This document shows, piece after piece, positions 34,301 to 40,699 of a stretch of DNA of 44,522 bases. Origin of the DNA: a virus; IMG/VR virus record IMGVR_UViG_3300030060_006612, positions 1 to 44,522 of that record; one strand, given 5' to 3'. The notes under the pieces are model-generated. The model was not told the origin of the DNA, did not search any database, and saw nothing but the letters and a program-made list of their open reading frames with translations. Numbering within the stretch: position 1 is the stretch's first letter; each line of letters begins with the position of its first letter. The position numbers and the translations under genes were made by a program.

Positions 34301-35158
34301 GTGGCAAAAGGTATAAAACATTCAAAAATAAAAAACACTGGCGTCTTATTTGAGATGCTAGTTAGACAAATAACCTCTGACACGTTAAATGGGGTTGCTG
34401 TCTCTCCTGCTCTTAAGATAGTTAAAGAGCATTTTGGAAAAAGCAGCGCACTAAAAAAAGAATTAAACTTATATAATTCCTTAATAAAGGAAAAGTTTGC
34501 AAATATAAAAAGGGCAGAAAGGTTCGTAGATTTAGTTTTGGTAGAAAGGCTAAAAATATCTGAAGGAGAATTGAAAAGAAAAAAATATAATCTAATAAAA
34601 GAGATAGGTAAAAAATACGACCTTAATTCTTTTTTTAGAACAAAGATTTCAAATTACAAAATAAACGCTTCAATATATAAATTATTTGAATCTCACAAGA
34701 ACAAGGGCATAAATAATCCTAAAGTAATATTAGAATGTAGAGATAATATAATAGACCACATATCTTCAGCTCCTAGATCTACCCAAGAAAAAGTATTAAA
34801 AGAATACACAAAACAAGATAAAGAGATAAGACTTTTAAGCTATAAGATATTATTGGAAAAGTTTAATAAGCAATACGGTAAAACTTTAAGTGAAGAGCAA
34901 AAGTCATTACTTAGAAAATATATAACTAGCAATGGAAAAAATACTCTTAATTATATAAGAGAAGAGGCTTCTAAGGGTAGAAAAAATATATTAAAATCTG
35001 TAAATAAAATTGATGATAAGATAACAACCATTAAATTAAAGGAAGTTGCAAATCAATTAAAAAAGGTAGAAAAATCAAAGAGTGTTAGCGATAACCACAT
35101 ATCAACAATAATGAATTTATATGAGTTATTAAAGGAGATTAAAGTTGTCACTAAGTAA
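34301..35158 (+). CDS. Prohead-region protein, helical, unknown
   Basis: The 285-residue, Lys-rich protein is largely helical, with conserved-looking starts KIKNTGVLFEMLVRQITSD (residues 10-28) and LLRKYITSNG (near 203). It starts with GTG after GGGAGAAATTTAAG, an unusual start for this phage. I recall related unnamed proteins beside the portal and protease genes of marine T4-like phages, where T4 keeps core genes 67 and 68. There is no enzymatic motif, cysteine pair or membrane segment. A prohead core or assembly role is inferred from position only. It overlaps the next gene by 14 bases. Confidence 0.65.
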   Translation: MAKGIKHSKIKNTGVLFEMLVRQITSDTLNGVAVSPALKIVKEHFGKSSALKKELNLYNSLIKEKFANIKRAERFVDLVLVERLKISEGELKRKKYNLIKEIGKKYDLNSFFRTKISNYKINASIYKLFESHKNKGINNPKVILECRDNIIDHISSAPRSTQEKVLKEYTKQDKEIRLLSYKILLEKFNKQYGKTLSEEQKSLLRKYITSNGKNTLNYIREEASKGRKNILKSVNKIDDKITTIKLKEVANQLKKVEKSKSVSDNHISTIMNLYELLKEIKVVTK

Positions 35159-35588
35159 AAGATTAAAAGAAATAATTGATGAAATAATCAATGAAGAGGA
35201 ATTAGAAGAAGCTTCTACTACTGCTAATGTTCCAGGATACCAAACTCCATACGCATTTACAGGAAAAGATGAAGAATCTAAAAAGAAAAAAGAAAAAAAT
35301 GCTACAACTAGTACTGGATATAAGATGGTGAAGGAAATATATAACCAAAACTACCCAGCATTTAAGAAGGATGACACAAAAAATTCTAGACAAAAAGTTA
35401 ACGGGGCTATTAAGGAAATAAATAAGAGACTTTTTGAAATAGAAAGAATAATTGGTAGGACGGCTAAACTCAAAAAAGAGGCAGGTGTTTCTACTGATAA
35501 CTATTGGAAACCAACCAAGCCAAGGTTGAAGAAAATAGCTGAGAGATTATTAAAAGTATCACAAAAATTAACAGAGATAGCTTCATAA
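35145..35588 (+). CDS. Small head protein with gp21-like cleavage site, TTG start
   Basis: The 147-residue protein starts at TTG 35145, placed by a clear AAAGGAG site five to ten bases upstream; no in-frame ATG lies near. The first 22 residues are an acidic amphipathic helix ending in LEEA, a strong match to the gp21 cut consensus with cleavage after Glu22. Then comes TANVPGYQTPYAFTG, a conserved-looking motif, and a basic helical C-terminus. This is the plan of T4 internal or core proteins: targeting peptide removed, basic remainder kept with DNA. It overlaps the previous stop by 14 bases. The precise counterpart in T4 cannot be named. Confidence 0.66.
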   Translation: MSLSKRLKEIIDEIINEEELEEASTTANVPGYQTPYAFTGKDEESKKKKEKNATTSTGYKMVKEIYNQNYPAFKKDDTKNSRQKVNGAIKEINKRLFEIERIIGRTAKLKKEAGVSTDNYWKPTKPRLKKIAERLLKVSQKLTEIAS

Positions 35589-35607
35589 AACAAACAGGGG
35601 AAAAATA

Positions 35608-36477
35608 ATGGCAAAATTCGTTAGACAAAGCGTTTATGGTTGGCAACAATTCAGAAACGATATTAAGAAAAAAACACACATGTTTGAAGGTAAAGAATAC
35701 CTAGGATGGGATTTACCTATGCATGAACAAATAAGACTATTTAGAATAGCTGAAGCTAGAATAGTTGAAGTTGCAAACTATGCAAACTTTTCAGATAATA
35801 ATCCAACAGCTACAGCAACGGCTGGTAGAAGTATGCTATTCAAAAGATCGAAAGCAGACGTTACTAGTTCATGGGAGTTTCAATTTGCTGCAGCAACTAA
35901 AGCTGCCTTTGCTCCTTTAACTGGTTCTAACGTAGCTGCTGGTGGTGCAAGAGCAAATTCATTTAGCGGCCACTATATTGATTTAAGCACAGGTTGGACG
36001 CAGCACAATTTTGGAAACAAGAGGTTTAGACTTTCTTATGAGTCTGGTTCTACTGGTCCTTCTGCTGGAACTTCCGACGCTTCTGGAATAATTGCATACG
36101 AGGTAACTGCAGCAATAGACTTAGCAACACAAGGAAATGCAACTTCATTAGGTGCAACAAATCCAACTCACTCATACCACAGTATTCTTAGAGACGCTAT
36201 AAACAATAACTCTATAGCTGGAGGTGCAACTGCTATGAACACTTACTTTTCTGCTAGTGTAGATAGTGGTAGCTCAAACGGTGGTTCAAGATTACTAATT
36301 ATGACTAAACATGCTGGAGCAGTAACAACTGCAGAAACTAGTTTTGCAGCGGCAACAGCTTCTGTAACTAGAGTTCATATTGGTAAAGATATACTTACTG
36401 GACCTAATGGAGAACAATGGTCTACACAAGAATTTGGAGCATCATCTTATACTAATATAAGAAGAACTAAAGCTTAA
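35608..36477 (+). CDS. Virion structural protein, possibly capsid-surface, unknown
   Basis: The 289-residue protein has a helical N-terminus (FVRQSVYGWQQFRNDIKKKT; DLPMHEQIRLFRIAEARIVE) then a Gly/Ser/Ala/Thr-rich beta region from about 75, with many GSS and ASG turns. It ends with HIGKDILTGPNGEQWST and a short tail. There are no enzyme motifs. Codon use is closer to the highly expressed capsid gene than to its neighbours (more GCT, ACT, GGT), and its ribosome site (AGGGG) is strong, so it may be made in quantity, for example as a decoration or neck protein. It sits between core-like genes and the prohead protease. Function unknown. Confidence 0.62.
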   Translation: MAKFVRQSVYGWQQFRNDIKKKTHMFEGKEYLGWDLPMHEQIRLFRIAEARIVEVANYANFSDNNPTATATAGRSMLFKRSKADVTSSWEFQFAAATKAAFAPLTGSNVAAGGARANSFSGHYIDLSTGWTQHNFGNKRFRLSYESGSTGPSAGTSDASGIIAYEVTAAIDLATQGNATSLGATNPTHSYHSILRDAINNNSIAGGATAMNTYFSASVDSGSSNGGSRLLIMTKHAGAVTTAETSFAAATASVTRVHIGKDILTGPNGEQWSTQEFGASSYTNIRRTKA

Positions 36478-36488
36478 GGGAAAACACT

Positions 36489-37160
36489 ATGTCAAAAAAC
36501 TTGCTAATAGATTATACACCCTTTGAGATTTCCCCTCAAATGATAGCCGAGTCAGAAACGCGAAATAACGGACGTGTTATTGTTACTGGCTGTCTTCAAA
36601 GGGCAGATGCAAAAAACCAAAATGGCAGAGTTTATCCTAAAAACATTCTTATGAGAGAAGTAAAAAACTATAAAAATGTTAATATAAAAGAGAGAAGAGC
36701 TCTAGGAGAGTTAGACCATCCAGAGTCAAGTGTTGTTAACCTACAAAATGTTTCTCATAACGTAAAAGACGTTTGGTGGAAAGGAAACGATGTAATGGGA
36801 ACTGTAGAAGTACTAGGTACCCCGGCTGGAAATATACTAAAGGAATTATTAAAGGCAGGTGTAAAACTTGGTATTAGTAGTAGAGGATTAGGTAGTGTAG
36901 AAGAATTATATGAAGATGGAGAATCAGCAGTACAGGTGAAGGATGACTTTGAACTTATATGTTGGGACTTTGTTTCTAACCCTTCTACTCACGGAGCATT
37001 TATGCAACCAACATCTATGAATGAAAGTGTAAATGTTGTAAAAAGTGCAAATAAAAAATATGATAAGATAAATGGCATAATCTCAGACATGCTCTGCGAG
37101 TTAACTGGTAAATGTGAGATACCAGTTTTAGCCACTGAAAACTGTTGCGGAGATAAATAA
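36489..37160 (+). CDS. Prohead core protease (gp21-like, peptidase S77)
   Basis: The 223-residue serine protease matures the T4-type head by cutting scaffold, internal proteins and the capsid protein after Glu in L/I-x-E contexts. Catalytic His77 is in GELDHPES, and the nucleophile is Ser131 (or Ser130) in GISSRGLGS. Surrounding herpesvirus-protease-like strands are conserved: RVYPKNILMREV (47-58) and VKDDFELICWDFVSNPSTHG (near 155-174, carrying the likely acidic member). A possible self-cleavage site MIAES occurs near residue 18-22. The start follows AAGGG. Stop and next ATG share one base (TAATG). The presence of this enzyme makes the candidate cleavage sites in neighbouring proteins meaningful. 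Confidence 0.92.
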   Translation: MSKNLLIDYTPFEISPQMIAESETRNNGRVIVTGCLQRADAKNQNGRVYPKNILMREVKNYKNVNIKERRALGELDHPESSVVNLQNVSHNVKDVWWKGNDVMGTVEVLGTPAGNILKELLKAGVKLGISSRGLGSVEELYEDGESAVQVKDDFELICWDFVSNPSTHGAFMQPTSMNESVNVVKSANKKYDKINGIISDMLCELTGKCEIPVLATENCCGDK

Positions 37161-37435
37161 TGGCAGGTATGGTAACTGACGAATTAAATAAATTTGGACC
37201 ATTTGGTAAATATAACGCGGTAACAAACTTAGGACCATCAACTAGTCAAGACTTTAGTTCAGGTTCTCTAGGTGCTGCAGCATTTATAGTTTCAGGCTCA
37301 AAGAATGGCCACGTAAAATTGGCTAGAGGAGGAACTTTAGGGTTAAACGGATTAGTTGAAGGACAATTATACGAAATAGGAATAGCTCAAGCAACTGTTG
37401 GAGCAACTACCCATTTATTAGTATTACAAAGATAA
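37160..37435 (+). CDS. Small head-region protein, unknown
   Basis: The 91-residue protein is Gly/Ala/Ser-rich: a short N-terminus (DELNKFGPFGKYNAVTNLGP), then beta hairpins that include a GHVKLARGGTLGLNGL turn and a hydrophobic end (ATTHLLVLQR). It starts at the ATG sharing one base with the protease stop, after a CGGAG site inside the protease gene, so translation is coupled. The size and sequence suggest a small decoration or cement protein, such as the T4 Soc role, but there is no direct resemblance. No membrane segment. Confidence 0.6.
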   Translation: MAGMVTDELNKFGPFGKYNAVTNLGPSTSQDFSSGSLGAAAFIVSGSKNGHVKLARGGTLGLNGLVEGQLYEIGIAQATVGATTHLLVLQR

Positions 37436-37447
37436 GGAGATAATAGT

Positions 37448-37972
37448 ATGTCTATAAAATTAAAAAAATTAGTTTCTGAGTCAACACTTACTCCAGAACA
37501 AAAAAGGTCTTTTGTAGAGGCGGTTTCTAAGTTTAATGAATTTGGAAAAGGAATATACAGAGAAAATAGTGTAAAAGAAGTTGTTGAGTCTATTAAAAAA
37601 CTGGCTGCTGGAGCAGGTAATTATATAGTACATGAGACTGAAAACTGGTTTGATGGCGTTACAGTTAAGAGAGACGTTAAAGAGATAAACAATACAGCCG
37701 ACCTATTTGAAAAAACTGCTCTTGAAATGGAAGGATTGCAACAAAGACTTGAATCTTTGTATGAAGACTTAGGAGGTAAGCTTGGTAGATATTATGAATT
37801 ATCGGAAAAACTTGACCCTGTTGGTAAGGAAGATGGTGATATTGATAATGACGGTGATGAAGACGAAACAGACGATTACTTAATGAATAGAAGAAAGGCT
37901 GTTAGCAAAGCTATAGGTGAAACTTCAGGATTTAGCATATCAGATTGGCAAAAAAATCAGGGAATAAAATAA
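37448..37972 (+). CDS. Acidic head-region protein with EF-hand-like calcium loop
   Basis: The 174-residue protein has helical residues 1-120, with coiled-coil tendency near 85-110, followed by a 12-residue Asp-rich loop D-I-D-N-D-G-D-E-D-E-T-D (131-142). This matches a calcium-binding EF-hand/dockerin loop at positions 1, 3, 5, 6 and 12, although position 8 is acidic rather than hydrophobic. A short helix DYLMNRRKAVSKAIGE follows, which I recall from head proteins of marine T4-like phages. The acidic character suits a core/scaffold or internal protein. A good AAGGAG site precedes the ATG. Stop and next start overlap as TAATG. Confidence 0.65.
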   Translation: MSIKLKKLVSESTLTPEQKRSFVEAVSKFNEFGKGIYRENSVKEVVESIKKLAAGAGNYIVHETENWFDGVTVKRDVKEINNTADLFEKTALEMEGLQQRLESLYEDLGGKLGRYYELSEKLDPVGKEDGDIDNDGDEDETDDYLMNRRKAVSKAIGETSGFSISDWQKNQGIK

Positions 37973-38970
37973 TGAAAAAGGCAGATTTTAGAAAATTAGT
38001 AAAGGAAACAATACTTAACGTACTTAAAGAAAAGAAACAAACATTAAATGAAAAGTTTGAATCTAAAACTGCTGCAATGATGTTTAAGAAGCTAAGTGGT
38101 AACGATAAAAAGTTTTTTCAAGGAATGGCAAATAGCTACGATATAGATTGGGCAAACGCCCCTGAATCTGCATGGGGTAAAGGTGCTAATCCTAAATTAG
38201 TAAACTTTTTCTTTGTAAATAAACAAAAGGTTAACCCATTTGCTGGATATAACGATTGGCAAACAACTGTACGCCCAGGACTTATTGGTGTAACTAGAGG
38301 AAAGGAAAAATTACACATCGTAACTGATAGATACAGCGCAACACCAAAAGCTGCCGGTGAAAAACAAGTAAAGGGTGGTTTTAGAGGTAGGTCAGATAGA
38401 GATGCAATGGGATCAGGCATACAGAACCTTAATAACTATAAAAGGTTTGCAGAGGTTGCGGATGAGGTAATCACACTTGACCTTAATCAACTTCCATCTG
38501 CAACACAGATTAAAAAAGATAGAGCTGAAGCTAAGCGTGGCGCAACTGCACTTTTAGATTCAAAAAAGGTATTAGAACAAAATAGAAAAAGATACACAAA
38601 ACTTTTACAAGCAAAGGTATTAGCTAAAGGACCTGACGCACTAAAGAAAATGTTAGATGAAGGTACCAAGTTGGTAGATAAAGTATTTAAGTTTAATACA
38701 GCAATGCTTAAAAAAGGAATGGTTAGTTCAGGTTGGGATTCATACCAAACAGTTTCAAATAAATATGGTAATATGGTTAGTGCATACGAAAACTATGTAA
38801 GAGAGGCCGCAAACTATAAAAAGGCTGCAAAAAAGCTTGTAGATTTAGACGATTGGCAAAAGAATTACGTAGCATCTAAGGCCGGAGAGGTTCAAGGATA
38901 TTTAACTGAGTTAAAAAAGGCATCTGAAAAAGTAATGGATAAAAACAACTTCAGAAAAATATACAACTAA
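37972..38970 (+). CDS. Basic internal-head-protein candidate
   Basis: An upstream TTG at 37945 is open in this frame, but the ATG at 37972, sharing one base with the previous stop, is the better start and gives 332 residues. The N-terminus is an amphipathic helix, MKKADFRKLVKETILNVLKE, with gp21-like sites at LKEK (Glu20) and LNEK (Glu27). The rest is strongly basic and helical with few acidic clusters and no enzyme motif that I can name. T4 internal proteins have this plan: targeting peptide removed, basic body packed with DNA and injected. It ends its unit. A role in host takeover after injection is possible but unsupported by motif. Confidence 0.63.
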   Translation: MKKADFRKLVKETILNVLKEKKQTLNEKFESKTAAMMFKKLSGNDKKFFQGMANSYDIDWANAPESAWGKGANPKLVNFFFVNKQKVNPFAGYNDWQTTVRPGLIGVTRGKEKLHIVTDRYSATPKAAGEKQVKGGFRGRSDRDAMGSGIQNLNNYKRFAEVADEVITLDLNQLPSATQIKKDRAEAKRGATALLDSKKVLEQNRKRYTKLLQAKVLAKGPDALKKMLDEGTKLVDKVFKFNTAMLKKGMVSSGWDSYQTVSNKYGNMVSAYENYVREAANYKKAAKKLVDLDDWQKNYVASKAGEVQGYLTELKKASEKVMDKNNFRKIYN

Positions 38971-39026
38971 ATAATAAATAAAGTGAAAATAAATGGCGTA
39001 TAATTTTTATATGTCATTTTTTTTGT

Positions 39027-39039
39027 TTATATTATAGTA
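39027..39039 (+). promoter_or_regulatory. Class-2 promoter element TTATATTATAGTA ahead of bS21
   Basis: Exact copy of the 13-mer at 7634-7646, 26 bases before the bS21 ATG, in a 95-base gap rich in T and A. No TTGACA-like -35 box is obvious. The intervening leader has no Shine-Dalgarno site. It gives bS21 its own expression timing inside the head-gene region. Confidence 0.55.
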
Positions 39040-39065
39040 AATTAACGTTAAACTAAAAAAAGATT

Positions 39066-39392
39066 ATGAGAAAAGATTTTAGAAAACCAAAGAAAGGAAA
39101 CTTCAAGAGATACAGAAGAGAACAATTCTTTGTTCCAGGAAATGGATTAGCAGTAAAAGTACCCGATAGTAATCCAGGTACTTTAGAAAAAGCATTAAGG
39201 TATTTGAAGAGACAGTTAAAGGACGATAATACCATGATGAGATTAAAGGAAAAGAGATACTACGAAAAACCTTCATTAAAGCGTAGTAGGATAAAAAACG
39301 AAGCCATTAGAAACCAACAGTACCAGGAAAGAATATCTAAAAGGTATGGTAAAACTTGTTGGACGGCTATAATAAATGGCGAGGCGCAATAA
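39066..39392 (+). CDS. rpsU: Phage-encoded ribosomal protein bS21
   Basis: The 108-residue protein contains a full bS21 core at residues ~27-90: a helix GTLEKALRYLKRQ (38-50), then KEKRYYEKPSLKRSR (61-75), the family's hallmark, and a basic C-terminal helix. It is longer than bacterial bS21 (about 70) by a basic 26-residue N-terminus and a short C-terminal tail. bS21 binds the 30S subunit near the anti-Shine-Dalgarno region; phage copies, known from aquatic phages, may replace the host protein and shift translation towards phage mRNAs. It stands alone, with its own class-2 promoter and terminator, between the head core and scaffold genes. Its ATG has no Shine-Dalgarno site. Confidence 0.85.
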   Translation: MRKDFRKPKKGNFKRYRREQFFVPGNGLAVKVPDSNPGTLEKALRYLKRQLKDDNTMMRLKEKRYYEKPSLKRSRIKNEAIRNQQYQERISKRYGKTCWTAIINGEAQ

Positions 39393-39413
39393 AAACTTAC
39401 TTTTTCAATAATT

Positions 39414-39440
39414 AGGGAACATTTTTTGTTCCCTTTTTTA
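39414..39440 (+). terminator. Rho-independent terminator after bS21
   Basis: A perfect 7-bp stem AGGGAAC/GTTCCCT (39414-39420 with 39428-39434) with a 7-base T-rich loop is followed directly by a T tract. It lies 22 bases after the bS21 stop and isolates this gene from the scaffold-capsid operon. Confidence 0.9.
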
Positions 39441-39460
39441 TTTTTTGGTATATCTGTATA

Positions 39461-39468
39461 TATTTATA
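39461..39468 (+). promoter_or_regulatory. Late promoter octamer (copy 8) ahead of scaffold-capsid operon
   Basis: TATTTATAT just downstream of the bS21 terminator and 118 bases before the scaffold ATG. It gives the longest leader of the late units here, and drives the most strongly expressed genes. Confidence 0.6.
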
Positions 39469-39520
39469 TCTACAAGACTATGGTCGAAAAATACCTTATC
39501 CCTATATAAGAGTAAAAGAC

Positions 39521-39556
39521 CTATTAAGAAATCTATTAAGGTTCATAATAACCTTA
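39521..39556 (+). promoter_or_regulatory. Leader repeats and hairpin of the scaffold-capsid mRNA
   Basis: Within the leader, CTATTAAG occurs twice (39521-39528, 39533-39540). A perfect 7-bp hairpin TAAGGTT/AACCTTA (39537-39543 with 39550-39556, six-base loop) ends about 17 bases before the AAGGAG ribosome site. No T tract follows, so it is not a terminator. It may affect mRNA stability or translation; function unproven. Confidence 0.45.
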
Positions 39557-39586
39557 TTTCCAAAAACAATTTTAAGGAGAAACATT

Positions 39587-40669
39587 ATGGCAAAATCAAA
39601 TTTGCTAAAAGAAGCAATTGCTGACGCTAAGGCTGTTAGAGAAACTGCTATAGCAAACGCTAAAATCGCTCTTGAAGAAGCTTTCACTCCTAGACTTCAA
39701 TCTATGTTATCTAATAAGATAGAGGAAGAAATGGAAGAAGACGAAGATGATAAAGTAGAAGAACAATCTGATTCATCAAACATCGGTGCAGGAGACAATA
39801 AAGTCGACGTTGCTGATGGAAATGACGAAGAAAAATCTGAAACTGAAACAACTTCTGCAGCTTATGGTTCTGAGGATTCAAATACTACTGTTGTTGATAA
39901 ACTAACAGAAGCAGAAGATGACGAAGACCCTGAAGAAATGATGAAAGAAGAAGAAGATGAGGACCACTCTGAAATGGCATACAAAGAAGAAGATGACCTA
40001 GAAGAGGCAGACCTTGATTTAGAAGCAATCATTAGAGAACTTGAAGAAGACGATGACGAAGAAAAAACTGAGGGTGAAGATGATGAAGACCACTCTGAAA
40101 TGAAAGACATGGAAGAGGGTGAAGATGATGAAGACCACTCTGAAATGAAAGACATGGAAGAGAAAGAAGAAGTTGAAGAAACTGAAGAAACTGAAGAAGA
40201 GGAAGTTGACCTTGACGAAATCATTCAATCTTTGAAAGAAGAAGAAGATGATGAGACAAAAGAGGAAGATGACCCTGAAGAAATGATGAAAAAAGAAGTT
40301 GCTGAATTATCTACAAGACTAAAAGAAGCTTATGGTACTATCAAATCTTTGAAAGGAACTATAAACGAAGTTAACTTGTTAAACGCAAAACTTTTATTTT
40401 CTAACAAATTATTCAAGTCTCACAACTTAACTGAAGGTCAGAAAATGAAAATCATCGAAACTTTTGACAGAGCTCAGTCTACAAGAGAAGTTAAATTAGT
40501 TTATTCTACTTTAGCAGAATCTTTAAGCGCAGGCGCTAGCAGGAAATCTACTATTAAAGAAGGTTTCGCTTCAAAAGCTACAAGATCTACAAAACCATCA
40601 CCAAAAGCGGTGATCGTTGAAGCAGATCAATTTACAAACAGAATGAAAAAATTGGCAGGATTACAATAA
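39587..40669 (+). CDS. Prohead scaffold core protein (gp22-like)
   Basis: The 360-residue protein has the hallmarks of T4-type scaffold: an N-terminal helix MAKSNLLKEAIADAKAVRE with a gp21-like site (LKE/A, Glu9), a segment ALEEAFTPRLQSMLSNKI (28-45) that I recall from marine gp22 homologues, a very acidic, low-complexity centre (about 45-245), and a helical C-terminus ending in NRMKKLAGLQ. Scaffold forms the prohead core and is degraded by gp21. It is longer than T4 gp22 (269) because of expanded Glu/Asp repeats, including an exact-frame 45-base duplication at 40070-40159. Codon use favours ATC/ATT over ATA, unlike most of the window. A strong AAGGAG site precedes the ATG. Confidence 0.88.
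   Translation: MAKSNLLKEAIADAKAVRETAIANAKIALEEAFTPRLQSMLSNKIEEEMEEDEDDKVEEQSDSSNIGAGDNKVDVADGNDEEKSETETTSAAYGSEDSNTTVVDKLTEAEDDEDPEEMMKEEEDEDHSEMAYKEEDDLEEADLDLEAIIRELEEDDDEEKTEGEDDEDHSEMKDMEEGEDDEDHSEMKDMEEKEEVEETEETEEEEVDLDEIIQSLKEEEDDETKEEDDPEEMMKKEVAELSTRLKEAYGTIKSLKGTINEVNLLNAKLLFSNKLFKSHNLTEGQKMKIIETFDRAQSTREVKLVYSTLAESLSAGASRKSTIKEGFASKATRSTKPSPKAVIVEADQFTNRMKKLAGLQ
40070..40159 (+). repeat. 45-base tandem duplication in the scaffold gene
   Basis: Two adjacent 45-base copies (40070-40114, 40115-40159) encode EGEDDEDHSEMKDME twice and are identical as far as I can read. A diverged third match, EDEDHSEM, lies near 39955-39978. The repeat lengthens the acidic scaffold without changing frame and is prone to copy-number change. 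Confidence 0.88.
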
Positions 40670-40699
40670 TCCCTGCAAAAATTGAAAGGAGAAATTAAA

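Noticed and set aside
37945-37947. TTG start for the basic internal-protein candidate
   Set aside because: It lies 28 bases inside the preceding gene; the ATG at 37972 sharing a base with the stop (TAATG) fits the pattern of other couplings here and gives the helical N-terminus at the right place.
38971-39586. tRNA or small RNA gene in the gaps around bS21
   Set aside because: The gaps hold a promoter element, a terminator and a leader hairpin; no cloverleaf can be folded by eye, and the rest of the window has no gap long enough for a tRNA.
39862-40224. Long minus-strand Ser-rich open frame
   Set aside because: It is the mirror of the acidic GAA/GAT repeats of the scaffold gene and has no ribosome site or protein-like composition.
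40682-40699. Earlier ATG for the capsid protein
   Set aside because: The extension contains the AAAGGAG ribosome site itself, and the ATG at 40700 puts the cleavage site at Glu61, near the T4 position.
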